The notes: generated by a model from the letters alone, not told the origin. DNA of 47,963 bases from a virus (IMGVR_UViG_3300043446_001867:1-47963), one strand, 5' to 3'. Positions 31,219 through 39,029 are shown, counted from the stretch's first letter. Numbers and translations: made by a program.

Positions 31219-31247
31219 TTGACTTTGTCTGTCCCCTGTGCTAAACT
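31219..31247 (+). promoter_or_regulatory. TGTC(A/T)G-spacer promoter
   Basis: TTGACT, 17-nt spacer with TGTCTG, extended TGC and TAAACT (31242-31247). It is the best -35 of this promoter group and precedes the DUF932-like gene. Confidence 0.7.
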
Positions 31248-31276
31248 TTAGATAACAAAACAGAAAGGAAATAAAA

Positions 31277-32284
31277 ATGGCTCATGAATTAGAATCTGCT
31301 AATTCTTTCGCTTCGTTCCGTGAACCTGCTTGGCATGGTTTAGGAACAGTTTTTCAGGAAGAAGTATCTACTGAAAAAATGTTGGAACTCGCCAATCTTG
31401 ATGGTTGGAATGTTCGTCTTGAAGATGTAGAAATCCCATCTACTCTTTCATCTGATAAATCTTATCAATATGTTGTGCGTGATAATCCATTCACCGCAAA
31501 TCAAGTTGATGTTTTAGGCGTTGTTGGTGAACGCTATGTCCCACTACAAAATGAAGAACTGTTCACTTTTGGTGACGCAATTCTTGATGGTGGAGGTCGT
31601 TGGGAAACTGCTGGCTCTCTGCGTGGTGGTCGTGTTGTATTCGGTTCTCTTGCTCTTGAGCGTGAGACTGTTCTAGACCCTAATGGCGTAGCAGATAAAG
31701 TCAAAACTTATCTTCTCGTCAATACATCACACGATGGCTCTGTTGCTATTCAAGCAAGCGTAACACCTGTTCGTGTTGTGTGCGCTAATACTCTTGCTGT
31801 TGCTCTTGGTCGCACACGCAAGAAGAATGGTGTCAAGCAATCATTCAAGATTCGTCACACGCAATCTGCTGAAGGTAAAGTTCAACAGGCTCGTGAGGCT
31901 CTTGCTGTTGCTAATGCTTACATGGACGAATTCTCTCTAATGGCACAAGCCATGATTGAGAAAGAAATCACAGCGCAACAATTCAACGATATTGTTCTTG
32001 CTGCCTATCCTAAGCCTGACAAGGACGCTAAACAGGCACTTACTAAGTGGACTAAGAAAGTTGATACAATCAACGACATCTACACAGGTGAGTTCAACGG
32101 AATGATTGCTGGCACAGCATGGGGCGCATGGAACGCACTTACTGAGCGCATTGATTGGTATCGTGGAGGTAAGCGTGGTCTTACTGAATCAATCCTAATG
32201 GGTTCAAGTGGTTTTGACCCTGCTATTACAGTTGAGAAACACCGCTTACTAAATGTTGTAAGAGATGTTTTAGAAATTGCGTAA
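31277..32284 (+). CDS. DUF932/TIGR03299 phage-plasmid-like protein
   Basis: 335 aa. FREPAWHGLGTVFQEEVSTE near the start and VNTSHDGSVAIQASVTPVRVVCANTL in the middle (broken here for length) identify the DUF932 family, widespread on phages and plasmids and linked by context to replication or recombination. Full-length for the family. AAAGGA precedes the ATG. It is the largest protein of the accessory region and monocistronic, followed by a hairpin element and tRNA-Asp. Function not established. Confidence 0.88.
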   Translation: MAHELESANSFASFREPAWHGLGTVFQEEVSTEKMLELANLDGWNVRLEDVEIPSTLSSDKSYQYVVRDNPFTANQVDVLGVVGERYVPLQNEELFTFGDAILDGGGRWETAGSLRGGRVVFGSLALERETVLDPNGVADKVKTYLLVNTSHDGSVAIQASVTPVRVVCANTLAVALGRTRKKNGVKQSFKIRHTQSAEGKVQQAREALAVANAYMDEFSLMAQAMIEKEITAQQFNDIVLAAYPKPDKDAKQALTKWTKKVDTINDIYTGEFNGMIAGTAWGAWNALTERIDWYRGGKRGLTESILMGSSGFDPAITVEKHRLLNVVRDVLEIA

Positions 32285-32296
32285 GTAATTTCAACT

Positions 32297-32320
32297 CCTG
32301 AGCATGAGTATAAACTGCTC
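32297..32320 (+). repeat. CCTGAGCA...ACTGCTC hairpin element, copy 3
   Basis: TGAGCA/TGCTCA stem, 12 nt after the DUF932 gene and 6 nt before tRNA-Asp, so it may mark the cleavage zone that releases the tRNA. Confidence 0.75.
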
Positions 32321-32326
32321 ACACAT

Positions 32327-32400
32327 GGAGCGTTAGAATAGTTGGTTAATTCGCCACCCTGTCACGGTGGAGATCACGGGTTCAAGTCCCGTACGCTTCG
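32327..32400 (+). tRNA. tRNA-Asp (GTC)
   Basis: Cloverleaf with acceptor GGAGCGT/ACGCTTC (one G-T pair), anticodon stem CCACC/GGTGG with loop CTGTCAC, T arm ACGGG-TTCAAGT-CCCGT. The 3' CCA is not encoded. It is probably cotranscribed with the DUF932 gene. Confidence 0.93.
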
Positions 32401-32449
32401 CAAAAAGGGGCCGACCAAAAATATCATTTAGAAATTTAATTACGATACG

Positions 32450-32478
32450 TTGACAAAATCCCCAAATTTTGCTATCAT
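32450..32478 (+). promoter_or_regulatory. Consensus promoter, leaderless
   Basis: TTGACA, 17-nt spacer, extended TGC and TATCAT (32473-32478), ending 6 nt before ATG 32485. Confidence 0.72.
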
Positions 32479-32484
32479 TTATTT

Positions 32485-32679
32485 ATGACAAACGACGAAC
32501 TTAAAACCGATATATTTAATATGCGTAATGGTTTGGAAGAGGACCAACGCAATCTTGCTGATGAAATGGAAGCACTTGACCCTGCCTCTAAAGACTTTGC
32601 TGACCTAGACTTCGAGTATAATTTTATTAGTGGTCAGGTAGCAGCCTTCAATTATGTATTAACTAAGATAGGATTATAA
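32485..32679 (+). CDS. Hypothetical helical protein (64 aa)
   Basis: No Shine-Dalgarno; the -10 box ends 6 nt before the ATG. The product is acidic and helical (NGLEEDQRNLADEMEALDPA). Its stop overlaps the next start (TAATG). Not recognised. Confidence 0.66.
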   Translation: MTNDELKTDIFNMRNGLEEDQRNLADEMEALDPASKDFADLDFEYNFISGQVAAFNYVLTKIGL

Positions 32680-32837
32680 TGCTAGGATATACAGAAGAAC
32701 AAGTAGATAAGATGATTACTACATTAAACTATACTATCCATCATCATATGGTTGGACCATTTGCAGATGAGGATAGAGCAGTTCTTATAGATCTAGAGGA
32801 CTTTTTAAGAGGATTAGTTCACGAGGGACGTATTTGA
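32679..32837 (+). CDS. Hypothetical micro-protein (52 aa)
   Basis: ATG 32679 overlaps the previous stop. Contains IHHHMVGPFADEDRAVLIDL; His-rich turn then an acidic helix. Its final codons overlap the -35 of the next promoter. Confidence 0.6.
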   Translation: MLGYTEEQVDKMITTLNYTIHHHMVGPFADEDRAVLIDLEDFLRGLVHEGRI

Positions 32838-32862
32838 CATACCCCTGACATTTTGCTAGAAT
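32834..32862 (+). promoter_or_regulatory. Sigma70-type promoter
   Basis: TTGACA, 17-nt spacer, extended TGC and TAGAAT (32857-32862). Confidence 0.7.
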
Positions 32863-32889
32863 TATACACAACGACTAGAAAGGAACCCA

Positions 32890-33591
32890 ATGCCTAATTG
32901 GTGCTATAACTATCTTGATATATCAGGTGACGAAACCCTGATTGCAGATATCAAACGACAACTTAATAAACCATTTGTTCAGACCCACGATTCATGGAAT
33001 GCTACAACTGGCAAAATGGAGTTATCTCAAACACAATACTCTAATCCAGTATTTGCATTTCATAATATATATAACCATATTCAGGACGGTATATCTGAAG
33101 AAGAATATCTAAAGCAACCTGACCATTCCCTACCTTTAGAAGAATCCCTTATGTTCAAGGGTAATCATTGGTACGACTGGAATGTCCGTCATTGGGGAAC
33201 CAAATGGGATGTTGCTGTATCTCCTGATGATAAGTATCCTGAGACTGAGTTACATGAAGAGAGTTCTACAGTTCTAGGATATAAATTTAATACTGCTTGG
33301 TCTCCACCTATTGAGGCTATAACTATACTATCAGAACAATATCCTACACTTAACTTTAATCTGTCTTATGAAGAAGAAACAGGTTGGGGTGGAGAAGTTA
33401 CACTAGTTAATGGTTTTGTAACTACCGTTGAGGAATATGATAACAAGTGTCGTGATTGTGATTCACTTAACACTCTAGAGTATTGCGAGAACGACTGCGG
33501 TGAGATATGCTCTTCTTGTAACTATATGGGTGAAGCAGACCTAGAGTGTGTTGCAGAGTGCGACATACACAAAGAATATCTGGAGGCATGA
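32890..33591 (+). CDS. Api92/DUF1281-like ferredoxin-fold protein with Cys-rich tail
   Basis: 233 aa. MPNWCYNYLDISGD is the hallmark start of the Api92-like/DUF1281 ferredoxin-fold family of phages and plasmids, and WNVRHWGTKWDV and TAWSPPIEAI are its other conserved blocks. Residues about 185-228 add a Cys-rich extension with at least eight Cys (CRDCDS, CENDCGEICSSC), perhaps a zinc domain. AAAGGA precedes the ATG. It heads a coupled run of five genes to 34438. Function unknown. Confidence 0.82.
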   Translation: MPNWCYNYLDISGDETLIADIKRQLNKPFVQTHDSWNATTGKMELSQTQYSNPVFAFHNIYNHIQDGISEEEYLKQPDHSLPLEESLMFKGNHWYDWNVRHWGTKWDVAVSPDDKYPETELHEESSTVLGYKFNTAWSPPIEAITILSEQYPTLNFNLSYEEETGWGGEVTLVNGFVTTVEEYDNKCRDCDSLNTLEYCENDCGEICSSCNYMGEADLECVAECDIHKEYLEA

Positions 33592-33866
33592 TGTTACCTG
33601 ATTATAATATAGAGCCGCATATACAAAAGCAGATAGACCACGGCAGCAGTGGTTTAGACATCATGCATGGCCAACTAAAGGTCCTCATGCTAGAGGCTGA
33701 AGACGAACTAAGAATGGCACAAGAAATAGAAGAAGAGAATGATTACAGCGACGCCATGGAATCTATGGAGCGCAAGTATTGGGAAGGCTATACAGACGCA
33801 TTAGGTGCACTATATAGTCTTACCTACCAACTATCATTTGCAATTGCAGAAAGGGACGAAGCATAA
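33588..33866 (+). CDS. Hypothetical protein (92 aa)
   Basis: ATG 33588 overlaps the previous stop (ATGA). Acidic, helical (LEAEDELRMAQEIEEEND) with a C-terminal helix. Not recognised. Confidence 0.66.
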   Translation: MMLPDYNIEPHIQKQIDHGSSGLDIMHGQLKVLMLEAEDELRMAQEIEEENDYSDAMESMERKYWEGYTDALGALYSLTYQLSFAIAERDEA

Positions 33867-34012
33867 TGGCCACGTATAATGTTGATGTAATACATGAGGT
33901 TACGGGCATGTATATGAATTTTACATATGAATCAGACGCACCTCATGAAGACGCCCTGTGCTCTGAGGTCCTTTCGGATCTATCTGTTGTAGCATTTAAA
34001 CTGGAGGATTAA
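33866..34012 (+). CDS. Hypothetical micro-protein (48 aa)
   Basis: Start and stop both overlap neighbours (TAATG on each side), good evidence of translation. Begins MATYNVDVIHEVTGMYMNF, a beta-type start, and ends acidic. Not recognised. Confidence 0.62.
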   Translation: MATYNVDVIHEVTGMYMNFTYESDAPHEDALCSEVLSDLSVVAFKLED

Positions 34013-34092
34013 TGTACGAGCAGTTGACATTGGATTTAGAACTTGATATCATTAATACAAACTCTACAGAAGGGACCCATAATGGGCGATAG
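34012..34092 (+). CDS. Possible micro-peptide (26 aa)
   Basis: ATG 34012 overlaps the previous stop (TAATG), and the frame overlaps the next start by 11 nt. It may be a real peptide (MYEQLTLDLELDII) or a leader that passes ribosomes to the following gene. Confidence 0.45.
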   Translation: MYEQLTLDLELDIINTNSTEGTHNGR

Positions 34093-34438
34093 AATCGTAT
34101 ATACAATCAAACAAGATAGTAATTTATCTTTAAACTTATACAGTCACTGGGGTGGCTATGATAGGTTTGTTACACTAGCAAATGCATTGCATGCAGCACA
34201 GCCAAGGTGGAATGATACATCATATGCTGCACGTATTATTGTTTCTCAGATTGTTGGGGACCAGTGGAAGGAAGAGACAGGATTTGGCCTATGGGCCTCG
34301 ACGGAGCACGGTATGTATGGAGGAGACCATCCAGATATCGTAGTAGACCTGGTTAATAAGACTGTAGAAGATGAGACTGGGACTCATTCATTTGATAAGT
34401 TTATTAGTTATCACACTGACCTAGTTACAGTACAATAA
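34082..34438 (+). CDS. Hypothetical protein (118 aa)
   Basis: ATG 34082 is preceded by AGAAGGGA. SHWGGYDRFVTLANALHAAQ and FGLWASTEHGMYGGDHPDIV are distinctive; I recall similar proteins in actinophages. Mixed alpha/beta fold, no function. It ends at a strong terminator. Confidence 0.68.
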   Translation: MGDRIVYTIKQDSNLSLNLYSHWGGYDRFVTLANALHAAQPRWNDTSYAARIIVSQIVGDQWKEETGFGLWASTEHGMYGGDHPDIVVDLVNKTVEDETGTHSFDKFISYHTDLVTVQ

Positions 34439-34445
34439 TAATCTT

Positions 34446-34507
34446 GGGGCGTAAGGTTTGGGTTATTCCTTTCGTCGTTGTGCCTTGCGCCCCTCTTACT
34501 TTTTTGA
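34446..34507 (+). terminator. Intrinsic terminator
   Basis: An 11-bp GC-rich stem (34446-34456 with 34483-34493) with a 26-nt loop, followed by TCTTACTTTTTT. It ends the 32.9-34.4 kb transcript. Confidence 0.8.
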
Positions 34508-34514
34508 TACAATA
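34486..34514 (+). promoter_or_regulatory. Promoter within the terminator tail
   Basis: TTGCGC (inside the terminator stem), 17-nt spacer, extended TGA and TACAAT. It restarts transcription toward 34524; stem formation and initiation use the same DNA. Confidence 0.5.
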
Positions 34515-34523
34515 AGGAGAACT

Positions 34524-34742
34524 ATGACTATACGCAGACACAGGCTTACTGACGAGGAAAAGGTCGCTATGCGACTTGCTTCTCTCGTTTCTGACCTGCG
34601 CCTTGACATTGAGCAGGTAGGAGAGTATCTAGCACAAATCGCACCAACAGTATCGTATAATAGACTTATCACTATCGCAGAAAGCGCACAGTATCACAAA
34701 GAGGAGAAATATAATGGCGAACACCAATACAGACTTTTCTAG
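34524..34742 (+). CDS. Hypothetical helical protein (72 aa)
   Basis: ATG 34524 follows AAGGAG. Basic N-terminus (IRRHRLTDEEKVAMRLA) then helices; could be a small DNA-binding protein. It overlaps the next gene by 29 nt. Confidence 0.66.
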   Translation: MTIRRHRLTDEEKVAMRLASLVSDLRLDIEQVGEYLAQIAPTVSYNRLITIAESAQYHKEEKYNGEHQYRLF

Positions 34743-34986
34743 TCGTTGTAATATTTTGGCTGACCTTTGGCTAAACTATAAACAAGACTCTGAGTTTGGA
34801 GATTTCGTAGAATATAATGATATGGGATTGCCGTTAGCATTTTTTATTAGTCAAGAAATTATACAAACCAATGATGTAGTAACTAACTATGTCAATGAAA
34901 CTTGGGATTTATTTTTAGAGTCATTGAACACAGAAGATACTGGGTTCTCTACACTTGACGAATTATTAATGAGATTTGACAAATAG
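34714..34986 (+). CDS. Hypothetical protein (90 aa)
   Basis: AGAGGAGA precedes the ATG inside the upstream gene. Acidic, mostly helical (ILADLWLNYKQDSEFGDFVE). Last gene before the CAAACCAT array. Not recognised. Confidence 0.66.
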   Translation: MANTNTDFSSRCNILADLWLNYKQDSEFGDFVEYNDMGLPLAFFISQEIIQTNDVVTNYVNETWDLFLESLNTEDTGFSTLDELLMRFDK

Positions 34987-35085
34987 CCACAAAAGTGGTC
35001 GGTGTATTTTTTTGTTTATACAAACCATTACGATCCAAACCATTTTTTCCCCAAACCATAATAAATTCGTGTTATGATTGTTTGT

Positions 35086-35304
35086 ATGCCAAGACATTTC
35101 TATAGAATGAATTTCCCAAACCGAGCAAAGGATCATGATACATCATTGTCTAATGCCTTTACTGCCTTTACTCATATGATTGGTTTGTCAAAGTATTTTT
35201 CATTTACCCCGCTCGATTTTGACAGGGGCGCCTGGAGGGCCGAACACGAGGCGGGATCTAAAAAAGATTACGATCATACCACAAACCCCCATAATAAGCA
35301 ATAA
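35086..35304 (+). CDS. Hypothetical protein inside the CAAACCAT array (72 aa)
   Basis: ATG 35086 lies 7 nt after the -10 TATGAT, with no Shine-Dalgarno, so probably leaderless. The product is basic at the start (MPRHFYRMNFPNRAKDHD) and has aromatic central helices. No helix-turn-helix is evident, yet its position between repeat arrays makes a regulator or replication accessory role possible. Confidence 0.58.
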   Translation: MPRHFYRMNFPNRAKDHDTSLSNAFTAFTHMIGLSKYFSFTPLDFDRGAWRAEHEAGSKKDYDHTTNPHNKQ

Positions 35305-35421
35305 CAAACCATATTTCCTGGTTTTAAAACATTTTCAAACCTTTTAAAATATATTACGAAATTATCAGAAATTTCCCAGACTTTTGGCAATTTTTTCTGC
35401 ATAAATATATTACGAAGATAC

Positions 35422-35450
35422 TTGACAAACCATGGTTTTGCAGATATAAT
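35422..35450 (+). promoter_or_regulatory. Perfect consensus promoter over a palindrome
   Basis: TTGACA, 17-nt spacer, TATAAT. The spacer contains AAACCATGGTTT, so a protein bound there would block RNA polymerase. Confidence 0.78.
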
Positions 35451-35472
35451 GCCCAAACCTTAATACAATGGT

Positions 35473-35502
35473 TTGACAGATATGGGGCATATATGGTATA
35501 AG
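35473..35502 (+). promoter_or_regulatory. Second array promoter
   Basis: TTGACA, 18-nt spacer, extended TGG and TATAAG. The -35 overlaps an ATGGTTTG site. A third TTGACA at 35530 also overlaps a site but lacks a clear -10. Confidence 0.5.
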
Positions 35503-35661
35503 GGTTTGTTAGACATAGGGGTAAATGGTTTGACATTACGATCCCCGCCTTAAAAAGCGCTCCATTACCCATATCTCTCCACTATCCTCCACTTTACTCC
35601 ACATATAAAATAACAGTAAGATTTATTTTTCAAAATAAGCAATGCTATAATTAAGTTTGCC

Positions 35662-36159
35662 ATGATAAAAGACGTGTTCACGCAGCCACAAATAGATTTT
35701 ATAAACCAACTAATCTTGGATAACTATGACAAATTAGATAATCAATATGCAGAGCGAGGCAGAGAAGATATTGCTTTAACTCCTAGTGGTATATCTGCAT
35801 TTGAAAAATCAAACCCTATTGCTAAAGAAATTTGTGACCGTGTGCTTTCATATTTTGATGAGGGTATATATATTAATGCTATAACTTATGGAGAATATAC
35901 TAACAAACACAATAACCCTAACCTTCCACCACACAAAGATCCTATTCATACCAAGAATGGCCTAACCTTTGACTATCTACTAGATTCAAATGTTGATTGG
36001 CCAATATGCTTGGAAGGTGATTGTGTGAGCCTAGAAAAGAATAGTGCTATTAGTTTTAGTCCATGTGAACAGTATCATCATAGACCAGAAATGATATTTA
36101 ATGATGGCGATTATGTTAAGGTTTTATTTTTTATGCTTAGGAGCAATAATGATATCTAA
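35662..36159 (+). CDS. 2OG-Fe(II) oxygenase, HWRP subfamily (short)
   Basis: 165 aa, shorter than its paralogues. Metal motif H91-K-D93 and distal H140 in YHHRPE, where the usual HWRP has become HHRP. KNSAISFSP matches the paralogous strand. TGCTATAAT ends 10 nt before the ATG. The first gene downstream of the operator array, so possibly controlled by it. Confidence 0.76.
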   Translation: MIKDVFTQPQIDFINQLILDNYDKLDNQYAERGREDIALTPSGISAFEKSNPIAKEICDRVLSYFDEGIYINAITYGEYTNKHNNPNLPPHKDPIHTKNGLTFDYLLDSNVDWPICLEGDCVSLEKNSAISFSPCEQYHHRPEMIFNDGDYVKVLFFMLRSNNDI

Positions 36160-36304
36160 TGAATCAAAAATAGAGATTATCTCAGAAATACTATATGATC
36201 ATCTCAAGGGTAAGCATAAAGATGCACTATCTAAAAAATTGGCGGAAGATATAATTGAAGCCATAGATGACGAACCTACACCATCATGGTATGAACATGG
36301 ATAG
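36149..36304 (+). CDS. Hypothetical micro-protein (51 aa)
   Basis: ATG 36149 follows AGGAG and overlaps the oxygenase gene by 11 nt. Helical and charged (KIEIISEILYDHLKGKHKDA). Not recognised. Confidence 0.62.
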   Translation: MISNESKIEIISEILYDHLKGKHKDALSKKLAEDIIEAIDDEPTPSWYEHG

Positions 36305-36319
36305 TGCTATAATAGAAAT

Positions 36320-36442
36320 ATGTCGGACATGTTAAAATGTTATTATTGTGATAACAAACCAGAGTTTACTCAACCAGATAAAGAAACTGGTGTTATCGTC
36401 GATGTCTGCAAAAGACATTTTATCTATATGCATATGGGGTGA
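36320..36442 (+). CDS. Zinc-knuckle micro-protein (40 aa)
   Basis: TGCTATAAT ends 6 nt before the ATG, a leaderless arrangement. CYYC near the start and CKRHF later form a CxxC...CxxH zinc site. Followed at once by a membrane micro-gene. Confidence 0.68.
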   Translation: MSDMLKCYYCDNKPEFTQPDKETGVIVDVCKRHFIYMHMG

Positions 36443-36444
36443 TT

Positions 36445-36543
36445 ATGGACAAAGATAAGGCTGATGCTAACTTTAAGGCTTTTTGGATTCTATTAGGATC
36501 TATTGTTGTTATTCTTACTGTAGTAGGAATTGCTATTGGGTAA
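36445..36543 (+). CDS. Single-pass membrane micro-protein (32 aa)
   Basis: ATG 36445, 2 nt after the previous stop. A charged N-terminus (MDKDKADANFK) precedes one transmembrane helix (FWILLGSIVVILTVVGIAIG). Size and form resemble phage lysis-inhibition or superinfection-exclusion peptides, but function is unknown. Confidence 0.6.
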   Translation: MDKDKADANFKAFWILLGSIVVILTVVGIAIG

Positions 36544-36712
36544 TAGGGATAATAGGGATTACGAAGAACTTATAAATCCCGTCGAACTTTTGGTAAAGAC
36601 CAAAGCACCTACCAAATGGCTTCTAATAGATAGAGAAACAGGGCAGATCTATCAAGGCAGTGCTCAGGGCCATTGGGATAGGTTAGATCCTGTTATAAAG
36701 GAGATCAAATGA
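36536..36712 (+). CDS. Hypothetical protein (58 aa)
   Basis: I chose TTG 36536, 7 nt after AGGA and overlapping the previous gene; TTG 36530 is too close to that site. KWLLIDRETGQIYQGSAQGH is a compact beta pattern. Its end overlaps the next start (ATGA). Confidence 0.58.
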   Translation: MGNRDNRDYEELINPVELLVKTKAPTKWLLIDRETGQIYQGSAQGHWDRLDPVIKEIK

Positions 36713-37245
36713 GAGTACATCTTCTTACCTTGCCTGGAACAAAAACTTCTGTTGGAGAATACATACAGATTAAGTTTGAAATTCCACATGTTTCATTTAA
36801 ATATACATTTGGCCCAGAGATGCCAGATGAAAATATAGATCATATTATTGGAATATGTAGAAAACCACATGAAGCCGTTGCTGATCTTATTCATATAGGA
36901 TACGAAATTCCTGCTGCTTTGGAGAAATATAGAAGATACTCTGATTATATATATGAAAACGCTAAAACCATTATTAACTATGAATCATTTAAACATATAC
37001 ACATTTTGACCAAAGCGTTGTTTGATCATTTTGCCCTTGAAGACACAAACTGGAAAACTAAAACAGGAAAAGAATCTCTATTTGATGAAATTATGGGCAA
37101 AAAAATTTCCTTTGAGGTTTGGTCAGAACCCTACAAAGATGCATATGTAGGATTAATGTATCCAGAGATAGTGTTAAAAGGCATTATGGATAAACAATTA
37201 GCAGATTATTATAATAAGGTGGATAGTAGAACTATTAAACCTTAG
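36709..37245 (+). CDS. Hypothetical protein (178 aa)
   Basis: ATGA overlap with the gene before. Starts with a beta strand (MRVHLLTLPGTKTSVGEY), then helices with LTKALFDHFALEDTNWKTKT and EVWSEPYKDAYVGLM. No catalytic motif I recognise. Converges on the SGNH pair. Confidence 0.65.
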   Translation: MRVHLLTLPGTKTSVGEYIQIKFEIPHVSFKYTFGPEMPDENIDHIIGICRKPHEAVADLIHIGYEIPAALEKYRRYSDYIYENAKTIINYESFKHIHILTKALFDHFALEDTNWKTKTGKESLFDEIMGKKISFEVWSEPYKDAYVGLMYPEIVLKGIMDKQLADYYNKVDSRTIKP

Positions 37246-37278
37246 TGCTAGTGTCTAGCATAAAATGGTTTGATATTT

Positions 37279-38166
37279 CTATTTACCGCCGAACTCTAAC
37301 CTTTTGTTTATTAAATCGATCACTTTTTCAGAAACCTCTTTATTCCACCCACCGCCAGGATGTTGATTATCGCCAGCCAAAAACCAATACTTTACATCGT
37401 CATTACCGTAATCTTTTTTTGTGTAATCTGGATAAGATGTTGGTATTTTAAAATAAGAACTATACCTATTAGCAAAATTGTCAAATACTGACTCTGAATC
37501 AATATGCCAAGTACTCCATAAAAATATAGAACCATTTGCTTTAAATAAATTTTCTAGCAAATCTATCATTGTAAGATAAACCATTGCATTTTCTTGAGGT
37601 ATATAATTTTCTTTATATTTTAACAACTCTTCATACATCCAATCAACAGTATTATCTTTATCAAAATTTAATTGGGCTGGTATAAACTGATCTGTATATG
37701 TACTATAGATCATCTTTCTATGTATGTCTGGTAAAATTATAACTAAAACATCTGGTATACCATAATTATTTATAAATGTACATATATTTTTTATTATTAA
37801 ATGAATTGACGCCCCCATCATTGATAAGTTATATCCCTTAGTATTTTTTATATTATTAAAATAGTTTGTTACAAAATCAGACCACCTAAATTCTTGAGGA
37901 ATATCTTGACCAAAACTAAAAGAACATCCACTATACAATATATTTAAGTTATCTTTATTTAAAACTTCAAAGTTATCTGTTCTAAAGCCATCTTTGTTTA
38001 TTTTATAAAATACATCATCAGCGTTTGTACTTTTAGTATAAAAATAATCGTTGTCCCAATAACCATCTCTAGTTATCATTGATCCATTAACACTTTTTAT
38101 ATGAAATTGATAATGGTCAAATGCTGTTATATTTTTATTTATACTTTCATTAATATCTAGTGTCAT
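37279..38166 (-). CDS. SGNH-hydrolase-like protein, copy 2
   Basis: 295 aa. Nucleophile motif G80-C81-S82-F-S-F-G, acid/His pair D266-N-Q-H269 followed by PGGGW. FLWSTWHIDS in the C-terminal half matches the FxWSTWW strand of copy 1. It overlaps its upstream paralogue by 4 nt (ATGA). No signal peptide, so a cytoplasmic or virion substrate is implied. Confidence 0.75.
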   Translation of the reverse strand: MTLDINESINKNITAFDHYQFHIKSVNGSMITRDGYWDNDYFYTKSTNADDVFYKINKDGFRTDNFEVLNKDNLNILYSGCSFSFGQDIPQEFRWSDFVTNYFNNIKNTKGYNLSMMGASIHLIIKNICTFINNYGIPDVLVIILPDIHRKMIYSTYTDQFIPAQLNFDKDNTVDWMYEELLKYKENYIPQENAMVYLTMIDLLENLFKANGSIFLWSTWHIDSESVFDNFANRYSSYFKIPTSYPDYTKKDYGNDDVKYWFLAGDNQHPGGGWNKEVSEKVIDLINKRLEFGGK

Positions 38167-39029
38167 AAAATCTCAATAACTCTTTTTGCAAACCTGTCAT
38201 GCCATCCACCGCCTGGGTGTTTTCCATCTCCTGCTATTTTCCAAAATGGAGATTCGTGTGGCTCGTAATCTTGTTTTACATAATTTGGTCCATTTATTAA
38301 ATTTTTAGAATCAAACCAGCACTCTAAATCATTTGCAAACATAGAAAAACAATCATGAGTTAAGCCATCATAAGTAGAAAATAAAAATTTAGAATTATTA
38401 CTTTTACATAATAACTCCAACAATCTTAACATTAATAAATTATTTAATAATAAATTTTCTGGCATTAAATGATGAATAAAGTTTTTAGCATCAGGCTTTT
38501 GTGTTCTAGGAGTTAAATCAAAAAACTCTGATGTCTCAGGATCAAAAGTAACTGTTCTTGTCATATCGGGCATCAGTGTAATTATTAAATCTGGCATTCC
38601 ATAGGTATTAATAAAAGCACAAATATTGCTAAGTATTAAAAACATAGAACTACCCATTATTGATAAATTATATTCTTCAACATCTTTATTTTTTGATAAT
38701 TCTTTTGTTACTAATTTTGTCCATAACATTTCTTCTGGGAGGTCTTGCCCAAAAGTTACTGAGCATCCACTGTACAAAACTGTAAATTTTTCTTTATTTA
38801 CAGGATTAAAATTATTACACCTAAAGCCTTGTTTATTTAATACGTACAAGATATCTTTACTTAATCTCATTGTATGTACATTACGAGTGTAGTAATAATC
38901 ATTTTCCCAATATCCAGTATTTCTTTTATTTTTATCAGAATCAAATACCATTTGCATTCTGGTATTTACTATAGTATTTGGGCTAAGAATATCCCTATTA
39001 TTATTTAAAATGTCAGTTTTGTAGGCCAT
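38163..39029 (-). CDS. SGNH-hydrolase-like protein, copy 3
   Basis: 288 aa, tandem duplicate of copy 2: G88-C89-S90-V-T-F-G, D268-G-K-H271 and PGGGW are at matching positions, and both have a YWENDYYYT-type N-terminal block. TACAAT ends about 7 nt before the ATG with no Shine-Dalgarno. The pair forms a two-gene minus-strand operon. Confidence 0.76.
   Translation of the reverse strand: MAYKTDILNNNRDILSPNTIVNTRMQMVFDSDKNKRNTGYWENDYYYTRNVHTMRLSKDILYVLNKQGFRCNNFNPVNKEKFTVLYSGCSVTFGQDLPEEMLWTKLVTKELSKNKDVEEYNLSIMGSSMFLILSNICAFINTYGMPDLIITLMPDMTRTVTFDPETSEFFDLTPRTQKPDAKNFIHHLMPENLLLNNLLMLRLLELLCKSNNSKFLFSTYDGLTHDCFSMFANDLECWFDSKNLINGPNYVKQDYEPHESPFWKIAGDGKHPGGGWHDRFAKRVIEIL

Larger units (their letters stand above)
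35021..35540. repeat. CAAACCAT/ATTACGA array, candidate operator or iteron region
   Basis: About ten CAAACC(A/T)T or inverse ATGGTTTG sites: 35021, 35036, 35052, 35305, 35336, 35426, 35454, 35468, 35503 and 35525. ATTACGA recurs at about 35026, 35353, 35409 and 35534, sometimes abutting a site. The surrounding DNA is strongly AT-rich. Two head-to-head sites form the palindrome AAACCATGGTTT (35427-35438). The 357-nt stretch 35305-35661 has no convincing gene. Confidence 0.7.

Noticed and set aside
34458-34523. Upstream extension of the 72-aa gene to 34458
   Set aside because: That stretch is the terminator stem-loop and promoter, and AAGGAG is placed for ATG 34524.
35354-35572. Minus-strand frame across the CAAACCAT array
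   Set aside because: It lacks a start signal and its codons simply reflect the repeat sites and promoters.
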